From assembly GCA_963921195.1 (NCBI GenBank), contig OY992537.1, forward strand, positions 36,007,410-36,071,409: a DNA stretch of 64,000 nt, given 5' to 3'. The DNA is from Pegoplata infirma (lineage: Eukaryota > Arthropoda > Insecta > Diptera > Anthomyiidae). Below are positions 23,571 through 35,697 of the stretch, one piece after another (the first letter of the stretch is position 1; every line of letters starts with the position of its first letter). Under the pieces are notes generated by a model that saw only the letters and a list, made by a program, of their open reading frames with translations, was not told the DNA's origin and searched no databases. A program made the position numbers and the translations under genes.

Positions 23571-23830
23571 TACAGACAATTCTGAAATAATCGACAACTG
23601 ATGATTTTTCTATAAAAAATTTTAGTTATCGATTTATCGAAAACACATTAAACTTTTATTAAAACCAATTTGATAGTTATCGGTATAACTAAAACACTTG
23701 AGTTTTATACACAAAACTCTTAATATAACACTTAAAAAATAATGACAACACAAAATTGTCTATAGAAAATTTATAGTTTATAATTTATAATTAATAAGTT
23801 TTCGATACATCGAAAACTTTGGCTAATACT
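23570..23830. repeat. Diverged edge of the TATCGATA satellite
   Basis: Spaced motifs AGTTATCGATTTATCGA, ATAGTTTATAATT and TTTTCGATACATCGAAAA resemble degraded units of the satellite at 25086-30215. Confidence 0.55.
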
Positions 23831-23978
23831 ATATACCTAATAATGGAAGGATCGGGATTAGCGTATTTATTTATTAAAGTTTCCCTACGAAGTTTTTGTG
23901 TTGGTTTAATTGTGGACTTTTTCATACAATATTTTAAACAATAAAGGTTTCGACACATTGTTGGAGTACTCTGTACTA

Positions 23979-24237
23979 CACTCAAAATAATTCTGCAGTA
24001 AAAATATTAGTAAGTGATTTGGTACCAAAATCTACTAATAAGTTACTAATTACCAGTAGTACGGTAGTTTTTTAGTATCTTTAAAGTACTAAAATTAGTA
24101 ATTTTTACTGGTTTTGAATAATATTAGTAAAAAATTTTAGTATTGATTACCAACGCCTGCACTAGATCATTTTGGACTAAAAAATTAGTTCATTAGTAAA
24201 ATTTTTAGTATTGAATACCCACGTTTTTTTTTGGGTG
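23979..24237. mobile_element. Short TIR element (CACTCAAAA ends), TA duplication
   Basis: A 259-bp element from CACTCAAAATAATT to TTTTTTTTTGGGTG, flanked by TA (23977-23978 and 24238-24239). AAAATTAGTA/TACTAATTTT-type blocks are inverted inside. It belongs with the 21539-22132 element by its ends. Confidence 0.75.
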
Positions 24238-24719
24238 TACAGAGTACCGTCTCATAACATAGAGAAGACAAAATAAAAAAAAAATTGTAAGTGAAAAAGA
24301 GAAAGGAACAAATTCCTCTCTCAGGCACAGAGTACTTCGTCATTGTGGATTCAGCTTAAAATTTAAATAACTTCGTTATTATGATCGTTTAGATTAAAAA
24401 TTATATTGACAATTTTCGAGCCCCTATAACGGCATTACCCTATAAAGTTGTGGGGAAAATATTTTGAGTAAAAAAAAATTTCAGGGAAAAAAGAAATTCG
24501 AGAAATTAAGTTGGAGTGAATAAAATTATATTTTTAGACAAAATATTAAGTAAAAAAATTGAGTACGAAAAATTTGAAAACAAAATATCGTTTCCTTTTC
24601 GATTTCATTTTGTTCCGCGAAATATTCCATTTCGTTCCAGCATCCATGTCTTTTCGTTCCATGTAAATTTTTTTTTTTTTAATAATATGCGTTAAAGAAA
24701 CAACAAAATTCTATAGTCT

Positions 24720-25075
24720 TTATTTTATTGATATAAAAAGTACCATTTTAAACCCCTTTTACCAAAATAGGTACGTTATTTTACTCTTAAATTTTAAATT
24801 TCAAAATATGTCCTTTTCCTGGATGTTATTTTTGGAGGAGCCAATGTGTAAACTTTTTTTATTACCTTGGAATTAAATTTTCCAAAAACTGTTTTTTATA
24901 TTCAAAATATCAAGTTTCTAGGATCATTATTTAAGGAAAAAGTACCAAAGGTATCAAGTTTCTAGGACCATTATTTTAGGAAAAAGTACCAAAGGTACAT
25001 TTTTTACCACTTTTACGACCCTTAGAAACGGAATTTCCAATGAGTACTTTTGCCACATTTTTTTAATGAAGATTG
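24720..25075. repeat. GTACTTTTGGTAC-family units
   Basis: AAGTTTCTAGGAYCATTATTT and AAAAAGTACCAAAGGTA occur twice in tandem (about 24912 and 24955), in the same order as at 9622 and 30965. Confidence 0.65.
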
Positions 25076-25085
25076 CGCAACATTT

Positions 25086-25415
25086 TCTTTTATAGATATA
25101 TCGATAATTACAGAATTTGAAATAAAAAATTATATTTTATCGATATATCGATAACAGAAGATTTTATGTTGAAAACTCTATAGTCATCAATATTAGTTAT
25201 CGATAACACAAAATTTTCTATAGAAAATTCTATAGTTATCGATATATCGATAACACAGAATTTTTTTCTATTAACAATTCTACAACTATCAATAAATCGA
25301 TAAAACAAAATCTTCAATGGAAAATTCTATAGCAAAATTTTATATAAAACTGTTGTTAACTATCGATATATCGATAACACAAAACTCTCTATAGAAAATT
25401 CTATAGTATCGATAT
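25086..25415. repeat. TATCGATA satellite, left part
   Basis: Units of ~47 bp with the doubled core TATCGATATATCGATA and the spacer CACAAAATTTTCTATAG. The array continues at 27945 after the inserted foldback element. The stretch 25240-25415 matches 28620-28760, which shows a higher-order repeat. Confidence 0.85.
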
Positions 25416-27944
25416 TAAGGGTGTTCTTAACAGTAAGGGAAAAATTTAAAATGTTTTTATTGCTTGGCACTGGGCAAATTATTGTTCCTTTATACTAAAA
25501 ACTTAAAAAAATAAAATTTGGAGTTAATCCGATAACTTTAAGTGGACGCGGAAACGACCTGAAGTTTGAAAAACGAATTACAAAGGGAAAAAATGACTTT
25601 TTACTCGTTTTCTCCATTTTTTCGACATTTTAATTTAACTTTGAATTCAAATGGTTACAGAATTGTGATGTGGAGTACATTACCCTTGTAATAAGGCAAT
25701 AAAAACTAAAATCGGTTAAAAATCAGCCAAGTTATTACAACTGCCCCAGGCAACTAGCGTGTGGCAGACCACTTGATCAAAGATTTCGAGTTCCATTTTT
25801 GAAATTGATTGAAATTATCTACTATAGCAACATTTTTTTATTCGTTAAGTCCCAATGTACTAAGGTGATAAGCATTTTTCATATTGTGTTATGCTAACTT
25901 GTTTTAAATAAATGGTAAAAAGGTCTTAATTTTTCAACCCTGTTTTCAAATCTCCAATTTCAAATTTTTATTTTTTTTTGGCAATTAAAATTTAAAAAAT
26001 TGACCATTGGACTATAGGATTTTGTTAAGCACATATAAGGGAATAAAAACTACAAAAATTGTAGACATTCCTTTTTTCATTCGGCTAGTTCAGTGATTTT
26101 ATTTCGGCGGATTTTGAGATAATAGTGATTTTGGTAACATTTTTTTGCTTTTAGTTAATTTTTTTATTATTTTGTAACAAACCTCATATGTTTTCTACCG
26201 AATTATTGCAGTGTAATATAGAATACTTCAATTCCTTTGATAATACGGTATTTACACCAACGAAAACAACTTGTTTTTGAATATTTTTTTGGTTTTTGGC
26301 AAAAACTATGTAGTTTTTCCATACAATTTAAAAACTGCGTTGCCAACCAAAACTAAACAAAAACTAGAGTTTTGGCTGTGTTCACTACTGGCTAATCATT
26401 CTGTGTGAATATTGTTTTCAGTTTTGTTTTGTTTAACTCGAATGTCAAAAATAAAATATTTGTTTTTTGTGAAATTATTATTCCAATCTGTTAAAAAAGT
26501 TAATAAATATGTAATTTATTTTTTTTATTAACGTGTGGCTATTGTTATTTTGTGTTTTTTAGTGAATTTAAAAAATAATTAATTTGATTTGACAAACAAA
26601 AACTCTATTTATTCGGTGTAAACGGTTTGGTTTTCAAAAATCAGTTTTGGCCAAAAACAAGTTAGCTTTTGTTTGGTCTAAACATAGTATAAGAGCGAAA
26701 TTGAGACATGAAAAATTTACCCAAAGGTCAAATTTTAGAAGAATTTGAGTTTTTAAAGATGAACAGATTTTTCGAGCGGATATTAATGAAACTGATTGAT
26801 GTTATTTTAATATGTCTTAAAATTAATAGTTTATTATTAAAATTCAGAGCATTAACCCTTAAGTGCTGCTGGGGTCTATATGACCCTATGAAATAATATA
26901 CTTATATTTTCTCCATTATATAAAAAAAAAACTATAGACCCCAATAGCACTTAAGGGTTAATTTTCTGAATTTTAATAATAATCCATTTACGTTTATCAT
27001 TTTAAAACAACATCAAGAAGTTTCATTAATATCCGCTTAAAAAAATTGTTAATCTTTAAAAATTTAAATTCTTCTAAAATTTGACCTTTGACCTTTAATT
27101 GGGTAAATTTTTCATGTCTCAATTTCGCTTTTATTAAAGGAATTGAAGTATTCTATATTATACTGCAATAATTCGGTAGAAAACATATGAGGTTTGTGAC
27201 AAAATAATAAAAAAATTAACTAAAACCTAAAAAAGTTACCAAAATCACTATTATCTCGAAATCCGCCGAAATAAAATCACTGAACTAGCCGAATGAAAAA
27301 AGGAATGTCTACAATTTTTGTAGTTTTTATTCCCTTATATGTGCTTAACAAAATCCTATAGTCCAATGGTAAATTTTTTAAATTTTATTTGCCAAAAAAA
27401 ATAAAAATTTGAAATTGGAGATTTGAAAACAGGGTTGAAAAATTAAGACCTTTTTACCATTTATTTAAAACAAGTTAGCATAACACAATATGAAAAATGC
27501 TTATCACCTTAGTACATTGGGACTTAAGGAATAAAAAAATGTTGCTATAGTAGATAATTTCAATCAATTTCAAAAATGAAACTCGAAATCTTTGATCAAG
27601 TGGTCTGCCACACGCTAGTTGCCTGGGGCAGTTGTAATAACTTGGCTGATTTTTAACCGATTTTAGTTTTTATTGCCTTATTACAAAGGTAATGTACTCC
27701 ACATCACAATTCTGTAACCATTTGAATTCAAAATTAAATTAAAATGTCGAAAAAATGGAGAAAATGAGTAAAAAGACATTTTTTCACCTTGTAATTCGTT
27801 TTTCAAACTTCAGGTCGTTTCCGCGTCCACTTAAAGTTATCGGATTAACTCCAAATTTTTTATTATTAAGTTTTTAGTACAAAGGAACAAAATTCTGCCC
27901 AGTGCAACTCAAAAATCAGAAATAAAAAAATAAGAACACCCTTA
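25416..27944. mobile_element. Foldback (long-TIR) element in the satellite, 8-bp duplication
   Basis: The two arms (about 25416-26885 and 26925-27944) are inverted copies over ~1 kb around a short centre that contains AACCCTTAAGTGCTGCTGGG. The tips read TAAGGGTGTTCTTA and TAAGAACACCCTTA. The 8-bp duplication ATCGATAT flanks it (25408-25415 and 27945-27952). The paralogous satellite unit near 28755 reads GGTATCGGTATATGGATAAC and is the empty site. The left arm is longer because of the MITE at 26244. No transposase frame. An 8-bp duplication suits hAT. Confidence 0.88.
26244..26689. mobile_element. PIF/Harbinger-like MITE nested in the foldback arm
   Basis: The right arm of the foldback has no counterpart for this 446 bp and so gives the empty site. 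The ends are TACGGTATTTACACCAACG and, inverted, TACTATGTTTAGACCAAAC, followed in both by AACTTGTTTTTG. The 3-bp duplication TAA is at 26241-26243 and 26690-26692. TAA and a TTTACACC subterminal theme link it to the MITE at 5374-5843. Confidence 0.82.
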
Positions 27945-30215
27945 ATCGATATATGGATAATCGTTTCGATATATGGATAATCATATCGATATATGGATAA
28001 CACAAATTTTTCAATAGATATGGATACATCGAAAAATTGTCTATAGAAAATTCTTCAGTTATTGATTATCGATATCAAAACATTTTCTACAAAATATTCT
28101 AAATTTATTGATATATCTATATCACAAAATTGTCTATAGATATATCCATATAGTTATCGATAACGCAAAATTTTTTATGGAAAATTTTATATAGTGTAGA
28201 AAATTCTATAGTTATCGATATATCATGGATCAAAAACACAAAATTTTCTAAAGAAAATTCTATAGTTATCGATAACACAAAATTTTCTAAAGAAAATTCT
28301 ATAGTTATCGATATATCTATAACACAAAATTTTCTAAAGAAAATTCTATAGTTATCGATATATCGATAACACAAAATTTGCTGTAGAAATTATATAGTTA
28401 TCGACAACTCTAGAAAATTATATAGTTATCGATAAATCGATAACACAAAATTTTCTATAGAAAATTATATAGTTATCGATACATCGATAACACAAAATAT
28501 TCTTTATAAAATTATGTAGTTATCGATATAGAAAATTCTATAGTTATCGATATATAGATAACATAATTTTTTTTAGAATATGCTAAAGTTATCGATGTAT
28601 TCATCGATAACACAAAATTTTCTATTAAAAATTCTATAACTATCAATATATCGATAACACAAAATTTCAATAGAAAATTCAATAGCAAAATTTTATATAA
28701 AAATTTTTTTAACTATCGATATATCGATAACACAAAATTCTCTATAGAAAATTCTATGGTATCGGTATATGGATAACACAAATTTTTCTATAGTTATGGA
28801 TACATCGAAAAATTGTCTATAGAAAATTCTTCAGTTATCGATTATCGATAACAAAACATTTTCTATAAAATATTCTAAATTTATTCATATCTCTATATCA
28901 CAAAATTCTTTATAGATATATCCATATAGTTATCGATAACACAAAATTTTTTATGGAAAATTTCATTCAAATTTCATCATCGATCGATAACACAAAATTT
29001 TATAAAGAAAGTCTATAGTTATCGATATATCGATAACACAAAATTTTCTAATGAAATTCTATAGTTATCGATATCACAAAATTTTCTAAAGAAATTTCTA
29101 TAGTTATCAATATATCGATAACACTAAATTTTCTAAAGAAAATTCTATAGTTATCGATATATCATCGATCGATAACACAAAATTTTCTAAAGAAAATTCT
29201 TTAGTTATCGATATATCGATAACACTAAATTTTCTAAAGGAAATTCTTTAGTTATCGATATATCATCGATCGATAACACAAAATTTTCTATAGAAAATTA
29301 TATAGTTATCGATACATCGATAACGCTAAATTTTCTATAGAAAATTATATAGTTATCGATATATCGATAACACAAAATTTTCTATGGAAAATTATATAGT
29401 TATCGATAACACAAAATGTTCTATAGAAAATTATATAGTTATCGATGTATCGATAACACAAAAGTTTCTATAGAAAATTATATAGTTATCGATATATCGA
29501 TAGCACAAAATTTTCTATAGAAAATTATATAGTTATTGATATCTCGATAACACAAAATTTTCTATAGAAAATTATATAGTTATCGATGTATCGATAACAC
29601 AAAAGTTTCTATAGAAAATTATATAGTTATCGATAAATCGATAGCACAAAATTTTCTATAAAAAATTATATAGTTATTGATATCTCGATAACACAAAAAT
29701 TTTCATAGATAATTATATAGTTATCGATATATCAATAACACAAAATTTTCTATAGAAAATTATTTAGTAATCGATATATCGATAACACAAAATTTTCTAT
29801 AGAAAATTATATAGTTATCGATATATCGATAACACAAAGTTTTCTATAGAAAATTATATAGTTATCGATACATCGATAACACTAAATTTTCTATAGAAAA
29901 TTATATAAGTATCGATATATCGATAGCACAAAATTTTCTAGAGAAATTTTTTGTAGAATATTCTATGGTTATCGATAACACTAAATTTTCTATAAAACAT
30001 TTTCAAAATATCGATAACACAAAATTTCGATAACATAAAAAATCTTTCTATAAAAAAGTTTATAGTTATCGATATTAGATAACTCAAAATTTCCTAAAGA
30101 AAATTCTGTAGTTAGCGACGATAACACCAAATTTTAACAGAAAATTCTTTAATTATCGCAATATTGATAACACAAAATTTTCTATGGTTATCGATAACCA
30201 AAATGAGGATCATGG
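27945..30215. repeat. TATCGATA satellite, main array
   Basis: About 45 units of ~47 bp, most containing the core TATCGATATATCGATA, then ACACAAAATTTTC, then TATAGAAAATTATATAGT. The region 27960-28180 matches 28745-28970 closely, a higher-order period near 790 bp. Units from 29280 to 29940 are more uniform than the edges, as expected for an array that homogenises from the middle. TATCGATA is the DNA replication-related element (DRE) bound by DREF in Drosophila. Confidence 0.93.
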
Positions 30216-30964
30216 AATTTTTTTTTTTTTTTTAACAAAAATTTCAAATAAAACAGCGTCACTAAAAAATCTCTGTTAATAAAATTTATGCAATTTTAAT
30301 TATTTTTCTAACAATTTTAATGATTTTTAGACAGTAAAAAAAACAGTAAATAAATTAATTATGAATATTTTTAAAAATATTGACACATTTCAGTGAATTT
30401 TCTTTTTCCGTCACATTTTGTGTGTGAGTGTTTTATACAAAAAACTAAATTTTGCGAAACATATTGGAAATTTATTAACCACTAAACATCAATTAATCAC
30501 CTTAATGTTTGTATGAGTTGAAAATACATTTATTAAATGAATTTTGTCTCCTTTTTTGGATAATTTTGTGATTTTATTTATACTGTTTTTTTTTTAGTTT
30601 TAACTAAGTTTTTATTTTACTAAGTTTTTATTTTTTCATTTTTGTACATTTCAGTATTAAATGCAACATGTTGTTTATGCCAGTTGATACATACAAACAA
30701 TACGTATGAGTACATTAAATTTATGTATAACTGTTTTTGGGGTTTTTCTTTAAACCTTTTATTGGTTATGGTGGACAAAATGGTATTGCTTAGATGTATT
30801 AACTTAGGAATATATCAGAGTTTGATCTGCATTCTGATTGTATATAATTGTATCTGATCAGATCTAAATATACGTCGAATTTGTGCCAACTCCCAAGTAA
30901 AAAGTTTTGATATAATTTGACTGACTGACTGATTTACTAACTGACATACTCATTCATCATCGCC
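30216..30964. other. Stretch without a recognisable feature
   Basis: The 71-residue frame at 30642-30857 has no domain that I recognise. Confidence 0.5.
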
Positions 30965-31590
30965 CAGCCCAAACCGCTGAGGCTAGCGCCTTGAAATTTG
31001 GACTGTAGATTAAGCTCCCGGAATATAGATCCACTAAGGCTGGATTTTTGTCAATGTTGATTCTAAGGGGGTAAAAAGGGTAAAAAACTGTACTTTTGGT
31101 ACTTTTTATATCTCCTGATATAATGGTCATAGCGACTTGAAATTTGTACTGTATGTTCACCTCCCGGTATTCTAAGGGGGTAAAAAGGGTAAAATACTGT
31201 ACTTTTAGTACTTTTCATAGAGACTTGAAATTTGGACTGTATGTTCAAATCCTCAAATCTATATCCAGTACGGCTGGATTTTTGTCAATGTCGATTCTAA
31301 GCGGTTAAAAAGGGTAAAAATCTGTACTTTTGGTACCTTCTATATTTAATTAAAAAATTGTACTAGAAACTTGAAATTTGCAATGTCGGTTCACTTCCCG
31401 GAAAAAAGATTCACTATGGCTGGGTTTTTGCCAATGTTGATTCTACGGGGGTAAATGGACAAAAATGTGTACTTTTGGTACTTTTTTTTATTTTCTGTAA
31501 TAATGGTCATTCAAACTTGAAATTTGGAATGTAGGATCCTTTAGTGAAATTTAACATTCTGGAATAAGTACTTTCCGAATATTCTGTACA
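30965..31590. repeat. ~146-bp tandem repeat (GTACTTTTGGTAC family)
   Basis: CTTGAAATTTGGACTGTA recurs at about 30990, 31136, 31213, 31369 and 31515. Spacing is ~146-156 bp, with one shortened unit. Each unit also carries CACCTCCCGGAATATAGATC, GGCTGGATTTTTGTCAATG and CTGTACTTTTGGTACTTTT. Open frames on the minus strand are translations of the repeat. Confidence 0.85.
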
Positions 31591-31591
31591 G

Positions 31592-32230
31592 TTTATAGAA
31601 AGTACCCTTTATAAAAAGTACCTTTTATAAAAAGTACCTTTTATAAAAAGTACCTTTTATAAAAAGTACCTGTTATAAAAAGTACCTTTTATAAAAAGTT
31701 CCTTTTATAAAAAGTACCTTTTATAAAAAGTACCTTTTATAAAACGTACCTTTTATAAAAAGTACCTTTTATAAAAAGTACCTTTTATAAAACGTACCTT
31801 TTATAAAAAGTACCTTTTATAAAAAGTACCTTTTATAAAAAGTACCTTTTATAAAAAGTACCTTTTATAAAAAGTACCTTTTTTAAAAAGTACCTTTTAT
31901 AAAAAGTACCTTTTATAAAAAGTACCTTTTATAAAAAGTACCTTTTATAAAAAGTACCTATAATAAAAAGTACCTTTTATAAGAAGTAACTTTTATAAAA
32001 AATTCCTTTTATAAAAAGTACCTATTATAAAAAGTGCCTTCTATAAAAAGTACCTTTTATAAAAAGAACCTTTTATAAAAAGTACTTTTTATAAAAAGTT
32101 CCTTTTATAAAAAGTACTTTTAATAAAAAGTACCTTTTATAAAAAAGTACCTTTTATGAAAGTACCTTTCATTAAAAGTACCTTTCATTAAAAGTACCTT
32201 TTATAAAAAGTACCTTTTATTAAATGTACT
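31592..32230. repeat. 16-bp minisatellite, unit AAAAAGTACCTTTTAT
   Basis: About 38 near-perfect units in tandem. The unit contains the near-palindrome ATAAAAAGTACCTTTTAT. It probably grew from the AGTACTTTTTAT segment of the surrounding ~146-bp repeat. Variants (ACGTACC, AGTTCC, AGTGCC) become commoner toward the 3' end. Confidence 0.95.
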
Positions 32231-32639
32231 GGAAGTACACTTTTTGATACTTTTTATTTCCTGAAATTACATTTATAGAAATTTTTTGTATTTCCCAGAA
32301 TTTAAAAATTTGTAATGTAGGAGAATTCGGTAAAAAAAAAAATATTCTGGGAAAAATACGTTTTTAAAATTCCGCTTCTTAGTGGGGTAAAATGACAAAA
32401 AAGTTTTTTTTCGGTACCTTTGATATTTTTTGACGTAATGGTTCTAGAAACTTAAAATTAGGAATGTAAAATCCTTTTTGTACTTTTAATATTTGCTAAA
32501 AAAAGATCCTAGAAAATTGAAATATGCAAACGAGAATCCTTCGGTGAAGAAAAAAAGTTCTGGAAAAGGTTCTTTTTGGAAATTTCGTTTCTAACGAATT
32601 AAGAAAGTGTACTTTTGGTACTTTTTTTTTGTTCCTATA
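32231..32639. repeat. ~146-bp repeat family, continuation
   Basis: GTACTTTTGGTACTTTT, TTGAAATATGCAAACGAG and GAATCCTTCGGTGA continue the family. It resumes at 34361-34460 after the inserted element. Confidence 0.7.
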
Positions 32640-34359
32640 CCCAGCAAAAAATAAACGAAGTGGTTCAAAAAGAATTAGTGTTTCACTACATACAAAGTAG
32701 CGATAGGTGCCGAACTTCATATTCCGTAGGAAGTACTTTTAAAATCACTTCCAAAAATGCTACAAAATAACAATAAAAACATCTTTCACCAGTTCTTTGC
32801 TTAATGATTTTGAAGTACCTTTTTTATATGTTCTTAGGAATCAAATCAAATCACCACAACATATGAACTTCTTTTTCAACTGAAACAATTAGAATGAGGG
32901 TGATACACGAAGTATGCAATTTTAGGTTTTGCAAAAATGGTGACAAAATTTGGTAATGGCATTTCTTTTCTTTTTATTTAGAGCAGCGATGCGCACACAC
33001 ATACTATAACATTTATGCTTGTGTGGGTAGTAGCAAGCAAAAAGTAAACAAATTTGCTCAAGCAACAGAATTTTATAGTGTATGTGTGTTGACAGCGCAC
33101 AAGCAGCATTTTTTAGCCTATTCCCGCGGGAATAGGAATTACAAAAATGCCCATGACGAAAATCGATTATTGATAAATTTTTCAAATTTCATATCTTATA
33201 TCAAAAAAAGTTGGTCCTAAATTTAATAAATACATTTACGAACTAAAGCGGATGTTGCTGCATCACATTATTAAAGATTGTTTAAGCTTTTTAGAAAATT
33301 GAGGTATAGGCTTGTGGTCAAAACAAACTTGTGAATCAATTCGCCGTGAATTTTAATAGTTTTGTGATCTCTATAATTACTCCTTTTTTAATTTGAAGTA
33401 TATACGTTAGATTATCAATGAAATTAATTTTTCTATCACGTAAGGTTTTTAAGATATTCGCGTTTTAATATTGAAATATTTGGGTGTCCTCTGTAACGTA
33501 TTCTTAAGTTGCTCAAACACAATAGAACTCGATTTAGTAAAAATAAGGCATCTTTATTCCAAATCTGGCATCCAAATTTTTCTATCGCGTACTGTTTTTG
33601 AAATATTGGCGTTTGAAAAACTCAAACTCTACTGATACGCACTTATATTCTTTATAAATCACACTAAAATTTTCAACCGCGAATATCTCAAAAACAGAAC
33701 ATGCTTGAAAATTGTGGATTGCAGTTTGGAATCAGGAGGTCTATTTTATATGAAATCAAGTCCTATTTCGTGGAAGCAACGTAAGAATACGTAACAGTGG
33801 ACCCCTAAGTGTTTTTTTCTTTTTAACGGCGAATATCTCAAAAACGGTACGTGCTAGAAAAATTTGGACGGTAGATTTGGAAGCAGGAGACCAAAATCTA
33901 TAAGGACCAGTTAGAAATTTCACTGGAAGGTTTTTGCTGTCGAACAGTGTTTTTAGTGTAAATATTACAAAAAAAATACTCTTTCAATCAATCTTACAAA
34001 AATAAGTGAAAAAAGAACTTCTAATTTAGAAGTTCTAAATCACCAAATAAAAATGACATAATCACACCCAAAATGCCAAGAAATATGTACTTCTAAAGAA
34101 GTGATGAAAAAAGTGCTTCCAAAAGGTCAAGTTATATTAACATCCGGATCACTACTTCAGAAGTTGTGATAAAAACACTAGTGATATATGTTATACTTAA
34201 GTGTCAATCTTTCGCCACTGAAAAGTGGCGATAAAAAGAACATACTTTGTGTGCCACGCCCATATTAAATTCATCAATGTTTCAGTTGAAGAAGAAGTAC
34301 ATCTGGTTAATAAGTTGTGGTGAATTTTGTAGTGAATGGTAAGCTCTTTTTTTGCTGGG
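32640..34359. mobile_element. Non-autonomous TIR element (CCCAGCAAAAAA ends), TA duplication
   Basis: The 1720-bp element has ends CCCAGCAAAAAATAAACG and CTCTTTTTTTGCTGGG, flanked by TA (32638-32639 and 34360-34361) inside the tandem repeat. Inverted internal segments (GTTTTTGAAATATTGGCG versus CGAATATCTCAAAAAC, about 33590 and 33690) give it foldback character. The three short frames inside show no transposase motif. A relative with the same ends is at 47760-49431. Confidence 0.82.
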
Positions 34360-34479
34360 TAATAATGAAAAAGTGTAAATTTTGGTTATTCTTATATGTC
34401 TTGAAATAATGGTTCAGAAACTTGATATTTTAAATAAAGGATCACCTAGCACAAAAAACTGTTTTTGGAAAATTTATTT

Positions 34480-34790
34480 TATTTATTTATAATAAAAAGA
34501 TATAATTATATATAATTATTATTAGATCTAATTTTTTATAATATCAAATTAGATAATATATACCGTTTCATAATTGGGATCTCATTATATCTAATTATAT
34601 CAAATTTGATCTAATAAGATATAATCATATATTTTTTGGATCCTCGATTTTTTTAGTCAGGAATATTGGCCAAATCCGAGACATTTTCATATCTCGGTTT
34701 TGGCTATTTCCGATATAATTATATGCAATCAGATACGATCATATATAAAAAGATATAAACACATCAGAAGAGATCAAAATAATTTTTTAT
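34480..34790. repeat. GATATAATTATAT-rich stretch
   Basis: Repeated TATAATTATATC/GATATAATCATAT motifs. The same motifs fill the element at 54089-54985, so this is probably a fragment of that family. Confidence 0.5.
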
Positions 34791-34879
34791 TACGGAAAGA
34801 AATGCTCTTCAATTTTCCACTAAGCTATTTGAAAATTTTAGAATTTTCTATAATTTTTTCAAATAAATTTAAATTTTTA

Positions 34880-35697
34880 TAAAACATTTAAAGGGTTAAA
34901 TCAATGAATATTTTTGGCAAGACTATTTATTTTTACCTTCAAGCAGAGGAGGGGAGATACATTTTTTTTAAAACCGAAAGTGTTATGTTTAATGTGTTAA
35001 ATGTCTGTTACAAGAGGTTATGTAAAATATGGCTTGTAACAGTAATAAATAATAACAATTTAAATTATATTTAACATCTACAGCAAAACAGTTTTTTTTA
35101 TTTATTTTTCTTCTTGGCCGGTAATAAAAAAAAATTAAAATGTCTTACAAAAAATCATGTCTTTATATTTATTTTGTGCAAATAAAAAAACCGAAAAATT
35201 TTCTGTTACTGATTTTATTTCTTGAAAATTTCAGTTTTTAAAGATTTCTTTAAAATTTTACATGACATTGTTATTATTACCTTTCAATGTTGGTTGTCTG
35301 TATGCATACATTTTTTTCACTTTTTGAGCAATTTTTATAGCCTTTAACCATAATTTTATTTTCATGCTACTTGATTTTTTGCACTTTTTGTATATATTTT
35401 TTTTTTGAATTTTTATTTATTTTAAGTTTGAGATTTATTTTTTGTTGATTTAACAACTTGTGTTCTCATGTGCGTTGTTTAAATAAGTAGTGATTGCTTG
35501 TTATGTTCTGATTTTATTATTTTTTTTTTTTTTTGTTGAAAAAAAAAAACAATAAAATTTTTTGAACTTTTTTTAAACTGTTTTCAAGCTTAATTTACTT
35601 AAATTATTATTGACAGCCTATTTAGCATATATCAACAGACAACATGTAATCGGTATTAAAATAATCAGAAATTGGAAAATGTTTATAAATATATTTT
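34880..35697. other. AT-rich stretch without a recognisable feature
   Basis: No frame or repeat boundary recognised. Confidence 0.5.

Noticed and set aside
25416..27944. piggyBac-type insertion with TTAA duplication
   Set aside because: TTAA is present at both ends, but an exact 8-bp duplication ATCGATAT and the empty satellite unit fit better.
28117..28374. 85-residue minus-strand frame with internal repeats
   Set aside because: Translation of the TATCGATA satellite; the repeat period simply keeps one frame open.
27945..30215. CRISPR-like regular repeats
   Set aside because: Units are contiguous with diverged spacers of the same sequence, the setting is an insect genome, and no cas genes are present; this is a satellite.
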